A stretch of 38,717 bases of DNA from WHTX01 sp038255145 (GTDB lineage: Bacteria > Actinomycetota > Acidimicrobiia > Acidimicrobiales > CAIXPF01): contig JBBSLP010000060.1 in the NCBI GenBank assembly GCA_038255145.1, forward strand, positions 1 to 38,717. Reading direction: 5' to 3'. The notes below the pieces were generated by a model. That model worked only from the letters and a program-made list of their open reading frames with translations, was not told the origin of the DNA and did no database searches. The translations under genes were made by a program, and so were the position numbers. Of this stretch, positions 1 through 6,472 are shown in pieces; the first letter of the stretch is position 1; each line of letters starts with the position of its first letter.

Positions 1-108
1 ACCGCCAACCCCGCCCGGTTCAACGGCCGCCGACCCGCACCACCCAAACTGCCCACCGTCGCCTGGATCAACGAACCCAGCCGAGAAGCACTCATCACAT
101 CCAACTAA
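1..108 (+). mobile_element. C-terminal end of a DDE (rve-type) transposase, cut by window edge
   Basis: An open frame enters from the left edge and ends at a TAA (106-108), giving the last 35 residues of a protein. The tail has a Pro-rich stretch, PAPPKLPTVAWINEP, that resembles the extreme C-terminus of IS3/IS481-like integrase-core transposases of actinobacteria. This is recognition from memory of the family. A candidate terminal repeat follows within five bases of the stop, as expected when a transposase gene runs to the end of its insertion sequence. The catalytic DDE residues lie outside the window. It could be another protein with a similar tail. Confidence 0.45.
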
Positions 109-112
109 GAAC

Positions 113-134
113 TTGTCTCATCCCCCTTGACAGG
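113..134 (+). repeat. Candidate right terminal inverted repeat of the insertion sequence
   Basis: The segment contains TGTCTCA, five bases of spacer, then CCTTGACA, directly after the transposase stop codon. Several actinobacterial IS3-like elements end with a TGTCTCA...TTGACA arrangement (recalled, not searched). The matching left end is outside the window, so no inverted partner can be shown. Confidence 0.35.
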
Positions 135-227
135 TTCCGCCCCCTGGCCGACGTCGTCGTCATCGCTCCCGCCGGCCAGTTCCTGTCCGCCCTGCACGCC
201 GAGGTCGAACGGATCCGCCCATGGTGA
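135..227 (+). pseudogene. Severed C-terminal remnant of an unknown gene
   Basis: Just past the candidate insertion-sequence end, an open frame without a start codon encodes about 30 residues ending LSALHAEVERIRPW and stops at TGA 225-227. The stop overlaps the ATG of the rep gene (ATGGTGA), the usual geometry of an operon-internal junction. This suggests the last part of a gene once co-transcribed with rep and cut by the insertion. In actinomycete integrative elements the gene before rep is often an FtsK-like transfer protein or a small regulator, but this fragment is too short to assign. Confidence 0.4.
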
Positions 228-1630
228 CCCCCCACCCCACCCCCAACACATCCCCCCGAACCGCTGGGAGCACGGACGAGCCCGGCGCGCCGAAGTGGGG
301 GGCGGGGCAGGAGGAGACCCCCACGCAAGGCGCCAGTCCGGGCGTCGTGAGTGCGGGAAGCGGTGACCCTGTTCTCGGAACTAAAGGGGATAACCGACGC
401 GACGGGGCGGAAGGGCCGACATCCGACGACCGGGAACGTCGTCTGTCGAAGTTCGTGCTGCGGGAGCGGGGTCGACACTTCCAGACGAAGAAAGGCCCGC
501 GTGCGTGCGGGCGGTGGGCGTTGGCGCAGCGGCTGTTCGTGGTCGAGCACGATGGGCGGGCCAGCGTCGGGGGGCACCTGTCGTGCGGGATGGTTCATCT
601 GTGCGTGGTCTGCGCCGCCAGGGTCGCCGCCCGCCGGTCCGCCGAAGTGGCCGACGCCATCGACCGGTGGCAGGGCCAGGACGGGCGGGTCAGCTTCCTC
701 ACCCTCACCGTCGCCCACCAGGTGACCGACGAGCTGGGCCACCTCCTCGACGTGCACGCCCAGGCCCTGGCCCTGTTCCGTCGCCGCTTCCGCGAGTCGG
801 GCTGGCGGGCTGACCTGGGTGTGGCCGGTGACATCATCAACTGGGAGGTCACCCGTTCGGCCTGGCACGGGTGGCACCCCCACCGGCACCTGTTGCTGTT
901 CCACCGTCAGGTGTCGGACCCGTTGTGGGCTGGGTTCCATCTGTGGCTCACCCGCACCTGGGCTGATTGTGTGGCCAGGGTCAGTCCCGAGCACACCCCT
1001 TCGACCGCGGTCGGGGTCGGCTGCCGGCTGGAGGTCGTGCCCTTCGCTGACGGGGAACGCTTCGCCGCGTACATCACCAAGGACGGCGCGGTCGACGCCG
1101 CCCTCGAGCTGATCCACGGCCAGGACAAGACCGGGGGTACGTCACGCACCGCCTTCCAGCTCCTCGCCGACGCCGCCGACGGTGACCGTCAGGCGGTCGA
1201 GCTGTGGCACGAACACGGCCGAGCCATCGAAGGCCGCCGCCGGGTGCAGTTCTCCAAGGGGCTACGCGCCGTGTTGGGCATGACCGCCGGCAAGACCGAC
1301 GTCGAGCTGGCCAACGAGGACGAGGAGGGCGACCCGGTGACCGAGCTGGACGACGCCGAAACCGCCCTCGTGCTGCAGGTACCTGCGCTCATCCCCGTCG
1401 TGTGCGATGCCGCCGAACGGGGCGGGGCCGACGAGGTCCACCACGTGCTCGCCGCCGCCCTGGCCGTGCTCACCTGGACGGACCGCGCAGCCATGCGGAA
1501 ATGGGCCAGGGACCGGGTCGGACTGGGCGGGAAGTGGCAGAAGCCCCATCGGCAGCAGGCGGCCCGTCCACGGCCGGTGCCACCGGATCAACGCGGGCTG
1601 GTGCGCTCCGCCGCGCTGTCGGGGTGGTAG
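221..1630 (+). CDS. Rolling-circle (HUH) replication initiator, RepSA-like
   Basis: This 469-residue protein starts plasmid-type replication by nicking one strand at an origin. Visible motifs are a Cys cluster (C122, C128, C131, the last two as CVVC, followed by AARVAARR), the metal-binding HUH motif H219-P-H221-R-H223 followed by LLLF, and the catalytic-tyrosine motif Y284-ITKDG. The order Cys cluster, HUH, Tyr is that of Rep proteins of actinomycete plasmids and integrative elements of the pSAM2 class. The N-terminal 70 residues are low-complexity and may not all be translated; ATG 221 was chosen because it overlaps the stop of the preceding remnant. The last 33 residues are duplicated downstream (2171-2243). 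It lies in the left-hand element that ends at the tRNA-Thr scar. No xis or int gene follows it, unlike intact elements of this type. Confidence 0.8.
   Translation: MVTPHPTPNTSPRTAGSTDEPGAPKWGAGQEETPTQGASPGVVSAGSGDPVLGTKGDNRRDGAEGPTSDDRERRLSKFVLRERGRHFQTKKGPRACGRWALAQRLFVVEHDGRASVGGHLSCGMVHLCVVCAARVAARRSAEVADAIDRWQGQDGRVSFLTLTVAHQVTDELGHLLDVHAQALALFRRRFRESGWRADLGVAGDIINWEVTRSAWHGWHPHRHLLLFHRQVSDPLWAGFHLWLTRTWADCVARVSPEHTPSTAVGVGCRLEVVPFADGERFAAYITKDGAVDAALELIHGQDKTGGTSRTAFQLLADAADGDRQAVELWHEHGRAIEGRRRVQFSKGLRAVLGMTAGKTDVELANEDEEGDPVTELDDAETALVLQVPALIPVVCDAAERGGADEVHHVLAAALAVLTWTDRAAMRKWARDRVGLGGKWQKPHRQQAARPRPVPPDQRGLVRSAALSGW
1534..1606 (+). repeat. Direct repeat copy 1 (inside rep 3' end)
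   Basis: These 73 bases, from GTGGCAGAAGCC to GCTGGTGCGC, encode the rep C-terminus (WQKPH...RGLVR). A second copy of equal length at 2171-2243 differs at five positions by direct alignment. The two copies bracket the VOC-fold gene. Confidence 0.85.
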
Positions 1631-1640
1631 GTGTCGCCTG

Positions 1641-1670
1641 TTGCCTGACTGGCCAGCCGTCTCGCACACT
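1641..1670 (+). promoter_or_regulatory. Possible promoter of the VOC gene, leaderless
   Basis: TTGCCT (1641-1646), an 18-base spacer, then CACACT (1665-1670) lie six bases before ATG 1677. The -35-like match is good and the -10 match is weak. There is no Shine-Dalgarno sequence, so a transcript starting at or near the ATG is plausible. Confidence 0.3.
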
Positions 1671-1676
1671 GACGTG

Positions 1677-2138
1677 ATGCTTCTCGCTGGCATCAACCAC
1701 GTAGCTGTCCTCACCGCTGACACTGATCGCCTGACGGCGTTCTACGGCGACGTGTTCGGGGCGACGGTGGACTGGGACGATCGACCGGGGGACGGTTTCC
1801 GGGTGACCCTGTTGAAGGTCGGTCCAACCGCGGAGTTGAACGTGTTCGAGATCAGCGGCAACGAGGAGGCGCAAAAGCAGGTTCCGATGTTTGGACGGGG
1901 GCGTCTGGACCACCTCGCCCTTGAAGCATCGTCCCTGGATGCCTTTGACACGATCAGGGAACGCCTCATGGCCTGCGGCGCCAGCGATGGGTTCGTCACT
2001 GACTTCGGGCACGTCTACAGCGTGTTCTACCGCGACCCCGATGGGCTCGAGGGTGAAGTCTGTGTCCCCAACCCCGACGCAGAACCTGGAAGGCACAACC
2101 CCCCGGGCACGCCGGCCCGTCGATACCACCAGGGCTGA
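1677..2138 (+). CDS. VOC-superfamily protein (glyoxalase/dioxygenase fold)
   Basis: This 153-residue single-domain protein has the paired beta-alpha-beta-beta-beta pattern of the vicinal oxygen chelate fold. It opens with INHVAVLTADTDRLTAFYGD, contains LDHLALEA at mid-length, and ends in YRDPDGLEGEV. The His of INHV, the His of LDHL and the Glu of EGEV sit at the usual metal-ligand places. Members include glyoxalase I, antibiotic-binding proteins and dioxygenases, and substrate cannot be told from sequence. ATG 1677 fits the family N-terminus. The gene is cargo between two copies of the rep 3' end within the integrated element. It is the only recognisable metabolic or resistance-type gene there. 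Confidence 0.75.
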   Translation: MLLAGINHVAVLTADTDRLTAFYGDVFGATVDWDDRPGDGFRVTLLKVGPTAELNVFEISGNEEAQKQVPMFGRGRLDHLALEASSLDAFDTIRERLMACGASDGFVTDFGHVYSVFYRDPDGLEGEVCVPNPDAEPGRHNPPGTPARRYHQG

Positions 2139-2170
2139 GCGGGCCGAGGAGGGTGTGGGGCGGCTGGGTG

Positions 2171-2243
2171 GTGGCAGAAGCCGCACCGGCAGGAGGCGAC
2201 CCGTCCACGACCGGTGCCACCGGATCAACGCGGGCTGGTGCGC
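2171..2243 (+). repeat. Direct repeat copy 2 (orphan rep C-terminus)
   Basis: This matches 1534-1606 at 68 of 73 positions. Read in the corresponding frame it still encodes WQKPHRQEATRPRPVPP and continues open to a TAG, but no rep body precedes it. Weaker similarity extends a little upstream. It is the leftover end of a second rep-like gene or a duplication made when the VOC gene was acquired. Confidence 0.8.
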
Positions 2244-2305
2244 GCTGTCGCTACTTCGGAATCGTCAGGATGGGGAGTGTAGCCGTTGCCTCGGGCGTGC
2301 CGATC

Positions 2306-2929
2306 ATGGGGAGACGAGCAGTTGTCAGTGACGACGGGAAGTTGGCGGAGATGATCTGGACGTTGGCGTTGGCGAAGTTGTTCAGTGCAAAGGGCTTGGC
2401 GGTGGCGGCCAGCGCCATTGCGTTGTCGACCGGCACAGCGGCCGCGACCGGGCATGTCCCAGCGTCCGTGCGAAGTGCCGTGGCTCAGTTGGACAGCTCG
2501 ACCGGCACCACTTTGATGCCGCCTGTGGAAGAGACCGTGGGCGAGACCACGACGACGTTGGAGGAGACCACGACGACGGCGGGCGACACCACGACGACCG
2601 TTGCGGAGACGACGACGACGATCGAGCAGACGACGACAACGCTGGCAGGTGAAGGCCCCGAATCCGATCTTCCCACCGAGGACCCGTCGGTGATTGACGA
2701 TCCGGCCGGGGAGGCGAACGATCATGGCCAGGCGGTGTCGGCCGTCGCGCACGACGAGTCCCTAGTCGGCAGGGAGAAGGGTGCAGCGGTTTCCGCAGTC
2801 GCTCGCCAGGGTCATGGTGGGTCTACCACCGGGTCCGATGGGGAAGCTGAGGGATCCGATGCTGCAGCGCCCACGGCGGCGGGCGGCACGGTGGATCACG
2901 GTAAGTCCGCCCAGGCGGGACGGCGCTGA
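2306..2929 (+). CDS. Small membrane-associated or exported protein with TTTT repeats
   Basis: Unrecognised as an enzyme. From ATG 2306 it has about 207 residues. Near the N-terminus, LAKLFSAKGLAVAASAIALSTGTAAATG looks like a signal or membrane segment and resembles small actinobacterial proteins that carry an AKG(L/I)AVAA stretch before an exported tail. Five tandem 7-residue units built on TTTT follow, then an acidic Gly/Ser/Ala-rich tail. Such Thr-rich linkers are common in exported proteins of Acidimicrobiia. In-frame starts at 2270, 2306 and 2351 are all possible and none has a well-placed ribosome binding site. It lies in the integrated element between the repeat copy and the tRNA scar. 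The function is unknown. Confidence 0.5.
   Translation: MGRRAVVSDDGKLAEMIWTLALAKLFSAKGLAVAASAIALSTGTAAATGHVPASVRSAVAQLDSSTGTTLMPPVEETVGETTTTLEETTTTAGDTTTTVAETTTTIEQTTTTLAGEGPESDLPTEDPSVIDDPAGEANDHGQAVSAVAHDESLVGREKGAAVSAVARQGHGGSTTGSDGEAEGSDAAAPTAAGGTVDHGKSAQAGRR
2543..2647 (+). repeat. Tandem 21-bp coding repeat (five xTTTTxx units)
   Basis: Five consecutive 7-residue units (ETTTTLE, ETTTTAG, DTTTTVA, ETTTTIE, QTTTTLA) are encoded with ACC/ACG/ACA threonine codons. Regular period and changing flank residues point to a linker selected for composition rather than a recent slippage product. Confidence 0.8.
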
Positions 2930-3097
2930 CGAATAGCAGACCATGAGCGTCGACCAGTCGGAGCTGGCGACCTGTGTTCGGCAGGTCAAGGCCTGAGCGG
3001 GTGGGCCGTGAAAGATTTTGCACCTGCTAACTCGGCGCCCTACGGTCGGAGCCGACCTGGGAAACACCCCCACGCACACCGTGACCAGGGCGTTTAC

Positions 3098-3139
3098 CTC
3101 GTAATGAGCAGGTCAGGAGTTCAATTCTCCTCTCGGGCT
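3098..3139 (+). other. 3' half of tRNA-Thr(CGT): attachment-site scar, right border of the integrated element
   Basis: The segment holds an anticodon loop CTCGTAA (anticodon CGT, 3100-3102), the 3' anticodon strand TGAGC, variable bases AGGTC, a perfect T-stem and loop AGGAG-TTCAATT-CTCCT (3115-3131), the 3' acceptor strand CTCGGGC and discriminator T (3139). No 5' half is present: the bases before the loop (TTTAC) do not pair with TGAGC, and neither a D-arm nor the expected 5' acceptor GCCCGAG is seen upstream. A lone 3' half is the standard product of site-specific integration into a tRNA gene, where the element restores the tRNA at its other end. Its orientation puts the element on the left, where the Rep gene is. 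Confidence 0.75.
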
Positions 3140-3209
3140 CTACTAGTCGGCACGAATGGGACACGTCGGCACGGTGGCGCAGCAGCAGGCCTGGTCGGGT
3201 CGAACCCCG

Positions 3210-6200
3210 TCAGGTCGGCCGCAGCGAGTTCAGCGAGCGTCGCAACACCACGGTGGTGCCCTCCTCGCCCCGGTGGACCTCGACGGCGTCGACCAGGGAA
3301 CGCATGATGGGCAGGCCCAGGCCCCGGGCCGACGACGTGGTTCGCGACGGCTGCTGCCAGCGGCCGTCGTCGCGCACCCGCACCACCAGGTCCTGTGCCC
3401 CCTGGTGGGCCCGGATGGTGACCATGGCCCCGCTCTGGGCGTGTTCGATGGCGTTGTTGGTGGCTTCGGCGGCGGCCACGAGCATGTCCGTGGTCACGTC
3501 ACCCTCGAGTCCGAGCCCGGCCAACCAGCTGCGCAGCTCGTGGCGGGCGTCGGCCACCACCCGCAGCTCGCTCGGGTAGCGCCGCAGGTAGGCACGGTCG
3601 GCGGGGGCGTCGAAGGCCGCGCTGACCAGGGCCAGGTCGTCATCGGGGGCCTGGCCGGCCAGCAGGTCGTCCACCAGGGCGTCGGCCCGGGCATCGAGCT
3701 CCCCCCCGCCCAGTCCCTCCAGGGCGCTGACCAGGCGGCTCACCCCCACGTCGAGGAGCTCGCGGCGCCGCTCGACCAGGCCGTCGGTGTACATGACCAG
3801 CAGGGAGCCGGCTTCGATGGGCATGGTGACCTGGGCCCGGGGTCCCGTGGTGGCCCCCAGGGGTGCCCCCCGGGCCCCGTCGAGGACGACCACCCCGGTC
3901 GGTGTGCGCAGCAGGGGAGGCAGGCTGCCGGCGAGGGAGTAGCTGAGCTCGCCGCGGACGGTGTCGAGCACGACGCAGGCCAGGCTGGAGTAGGCGGCGT
4001 CGGGTGCCTCGGCCACGAAGTGGTCGAGGCGTTCCAGGAGCTCGGCCGGTCCCGGTCGGGTCAGCAGCATGCCCCGGGCCGTGCTGCGCAGCTGGCCCAT
4101 GGCCGCAGCGGCGGCGATGCCCCGCCCGACGACGTCGCCCGTGGCCAGGTAGACCCGGCCGTCGCCCACGTCGAGGGCGTCGTACCAGTCCCCTCCCACC
4201 TCGAGGCGGCCTCCGGCGGACCGGTAGCGGGCCTCGATGCGCAGGCCCGCCAGCTGGGGCAGCTCGGTGGTGAGCAGGGTCCGCTGCAGGGAGACCGCCA
4301 CCTTGCGCTCGAGCTCGTAGCGTCGGGCCCGGTCGATGGCCTGGGCGGCCTGGCTGGCCAGCCCGGCCAGGGCGGCCAGCTCCTCGGGCAGGGGGGGATG
4401 GGGCCGTTCGAAGCCCACGAGCAGGGCGCCGATGATCTCGTCGGAACGCTCCAGGGGCAGGACCTGCCAGGCCTCGTAGCCGGCCTCGCGGACGACATCG
4501 GCGTAGGCGGGCCAGCGGGCACCGGCCTCGTCGAAGGTGGCGATGCCCGCGGGGTGGCCCTGGCGGATGACCTCGCCCAGGGGACCGGCACCCCGCAGCC
4601 GGAAGCGTCGGAAGAGCTGGGCCCGCTCGGGCGGGACCCCCTCGGTGGCCACGGTGGCGAACAGGTCGGGCTCCTGCTCGTTACGCAGGACCAGAGCGGC
4701 CCCATCCGCCCCGGCCACGGCCAGGGCGGCCCGGGTGGCGGCCTCGGCCACCTCGGTCAGGCCCAGGGACTTGGACAGGGCCACCGCCCCTTCCCGGAGC
4801 TGGTCGGCCCGGTGCCGGGCCCGCACCTCGAGCTCGTAGAGCCGGGCCCGCTCCAGGGCCTGGGCCGCCTGTTCGGCGAAGGTCATGGCCAGCAGCCGCT
4901 GGCGTTCACCGAAGGGGGCACCGTCGTCGAGGGCCACGCCGAGCACGCCCAAGGTGCGTCCCGACCACACCAGGGGCACGGCCACAGGGCCTCGCTCGCC
5001 CTGCTCGGGCCAGCTCGGCTGCCCGCTGCGCCACGCCGTCACCAGGGCGTCGGGGGGGGCGCCGGGTTCGAGGCCCTGCCAGGCCTCCCCGTCGGGGGGT
5101 ATGCCCGCCCGGGCCAGGAGCTCGAGGCCCTGGCCATCAGCGGACGCCACGGTGATGATGCCGCCCGTGCCACCCAGGAGGGTGACCGCCTCGCGCAGCA
5201 CGGCCCGGGCCGCGGCGGGGAAGGCCAGGGGGGCGGACAGGGCGGCGGTGGCCTTCTGCAGCCGGCGCAGGCGATCCACGGCGGCCTCGGCAGCCTGGCG
5301 CTCCTGGGCCTCCTGCTGGAACAGTCGGGCCCGTTCGAGGCTCTGGGAGCACATCTCGGCCAGCGTGGCCAGCTCGAGGGGGCCGGTGGGGCCGAGCTGG
5401 CGGGGACGCACCCAACCGAAGGCGAGCACGGCGGTGACGTCGCCCCGTGGCGAGGTCACCGGCGCGGCGGCCAGGGACTGCAGGGGGGCCTGGTCGTCAG
5501 GGGACGTGGTGCGGGTCGCTCCCGACGCAGCACCGGATGCCCCGGCCAGCAGGGGGTAGCGACGGGCCAGCTCGGTGGGGTCCTCCACCACCACCACCCG
5601 GCCGCTGCGCATGACCTCGGCCAGGGGTAGGGCGTCGTCGTAGGAGGCATCGGAGGGGCCGAGCCGGTCGTCGCCGATGCGGCGGATGGTCCGTCGGGGC
5701 CGGGGCAGGGCCACGGCGCAGCTGGCGGCGTCGACCGTGGCGCCGCAACGCTCGGCCACGACGCGGGCCACGTCGTTCACCGTGACCGCGGCCGACAACG
5801 ACGTGGCCAGGCGCTGCCAGGCGTCGGCCCGGGACAGGGCCCGCGCATGGCGCAGCTCACGCTCGAGGTGCACGGCCAGCACCCGGGCCCGGGTGGCCAA
5901 AAGCTCGCTCAAGGCGTCGTCGGGGGGTGCGTCGAGGGCCACGCCGAGCACGCCCAGGTCCCGGCGGGCCGCCCGTAGCGGGAAGAGCCCCAGGCCGTCC
6001 TGCCACGTCGGCCGCGGCTCCTCGTCCTCGTCCTCGTCGAGGTCGCGGTCGGGGTCGGGGTCGCGTCCGTCGGCGCCCTGCAGTTCGAGGGCGGTGGCGA
6101 TCAGCCCGGCGCTGGCCGCCACCAGGGTCAGGTGGCCGTCGGCATCGGGACGCCAGATGCCGACGTCGCGCCCCAGTTCCTCGGCCAGGGCCACGGTGAC

Positions 6201-6272
6201 GGCGGCCAGCCGGTCCTCGAGGCTCCGCCCGGGATCCCCGCCGAAGATCGCGGCGATGCGGAAGCGCTGCAC
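3210..6272 (-). CDS. Multi-GAF SpoIIE-type (PP2C) phosphatase with C-terminal anti-sigma-type kinase domain
   Basis: A cytosolic signalling protein of 1020 residues, predicted to control a partner-switching system by dephosphorylating an anti-sigma antagonist. GAF-like sensor regions occupy roughly residues 30-140, 150-310, 335-475 and 480-650. The PP2C/SpoIIE domain is about 680-880, with metal-binding GGDWYDA near 694, GDVVGRG, YTDGLVE and DDDLALV. A histidine-kinase-type ATPase domain of the RsbW class is about 900-1020 (AAAEATNNAIEHA, GRGLGLPIM-like glycine box). The GDVVGRG motif has Arg where most relatives have His. GTG 6272 was chosen because GGTAGG precedes it and upstream residues are low-complexity. 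An acidic DPD/DED repeat lies near residue 75-85. No sigma or STAS gene is adjacent, so targets are unknown. Confidence 0.85.
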   Translation of the reverse strand: MQRFRIAAIFGGDPGRSLEDRLAAVTVALAEELGRDVGIWRPDADGHLTLVAASAGLIATALELQGADGRDPDPDRDLDEDEDEEPRPTWQDGLGLFPLRAARRDLGVLGVALDAPPDDALSELLATRARVLAVHLERELRHARALSRADAWQRLATSLSAAVTVNDVARVVAERCGATVDAASCAVALPRPRRTIRRIGDDRLGPSDASYDDALPLAEVMRSGRVVVVEDPTELARRYPLLAGASGAASGATRTTSPDDQAPLQSLAAAPVTSPRGDVTAVLAFGWVRPRQLGPTGPLELATLAEMCSQSLERARLFQQEAQERQAAEAAVDRLRRLQKATAALSAPLAFPAAARAVLREAVTLLGGTGGIITVASADGQGLELLARAGIPPDGEAWQGLEPGAPPDALVTAWRSGQPSWPEQGERGPVAVPLVWSGRTLGVLGVALDDGAPFGERQRLLAMTFAEQAAQALERARLYELEVRARHRADQLREGAVALSKSLGLTEVAEAATRAALAVAGADGAALVLRNEQEPDLFATVATEGVPPERAQLFRRFRLRGAGPLGEVIRQGHPAGIATFDEAGARWPAYADVVREAGYEAWQVLPLERSDEIIGALLVGFERPHPPLPEELAALAGLASQAAQAIDRARRYELERKVAVSLQRTLLTTELPQLAGLRIEARYRSAGGRLEVGGDWYDALDVGDGRVYLATGDVVGRGIAAAAAMGQLRSTARGMLLTRPGPAELLERLDHFVAEAPDAAYSSLACVVLDTVRGELSYSLAGSLPPLLRTPTGVVVLDGARGAPLGATTGPRAQVTMPIEAGSLLVMYTDGLVERRRELLDVGVSRLVSALEGLGGGELDARADALVDDLLAGQAPDDDLALVSAAFDAPADRAYLRRYPSELRVVADARHELRSWLAGLGLEGDVTTDMLVAAAEATNNAIEHAQSGAMVTIRAHQGAQDLVVRVRDDGRWQQPSRTTSSARGLGLPIMRSLVDAVEVHRGEEGTTVVLRRSLNSLRPT

Positions 6273-6440
6273 CGGCCTACCCGTGGCCGGACGTGGCCGT
6301 GGGGGACACGTTGCGGGCCGGGCGGTCCTCCGGCGGCGGGGCGAGCTCGATCGGGTCGATGGTCGTGAGGCTAGCCAGCACGATCCGCTCGGGGCCCGCA
6401 CCCGCGGCCCACCCCCGAGCGAGCCGGGGCGGCGGACCGT

Positions 6441-6472
6441 TAGGGTCGGGCCCGATCAGGGGGAGGCAGCCG
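6441..6472 (+). promoter_or_regulatory. Possible -10 box and strong RBS before the MFS gene
   Basis: TAGGGT at 6441-6446 fits an actinobacterial -10 box, and GGGGAGG six bases before GTG 6472 is a strong ribosome binding site that fixes the start. A clear -35 box is not visible. The 199-base gap also serves the divergent phosphatase gene. Confidence 0.4.

Noticed and set aside
127..366. Overlapping + strand frames around the rep start
   Set aside because: Out of frame with the HUH Rep, which carries all diagnostic motifs; Pro/Arg-rich composition only.
3160..3215. Second tRNA-like fragment (GGTGGCGCAGC ... GGGTCGAACCCC)
   Set aside because: A T-arm-like string is present, but the loop is one base short, the D-arm is not formed and the spacing is wrong for a tRNA.
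3156..5630. Long open frame on the + strand opposite the SpoIIE-type gene (over 800 codons)
   Set aside because: Gln/Gly/His/Pro-rich composition without any domain; it is the mirror of a GC-rich real gene whose motifs are clear.
6010..6070. Short repeat of CTCGTC and GGGGTC units
   Set aside because: It only encodes an acidic Asp/Glu/Pro stretch within the SpoIIE-type protein; not a separate repeat element.
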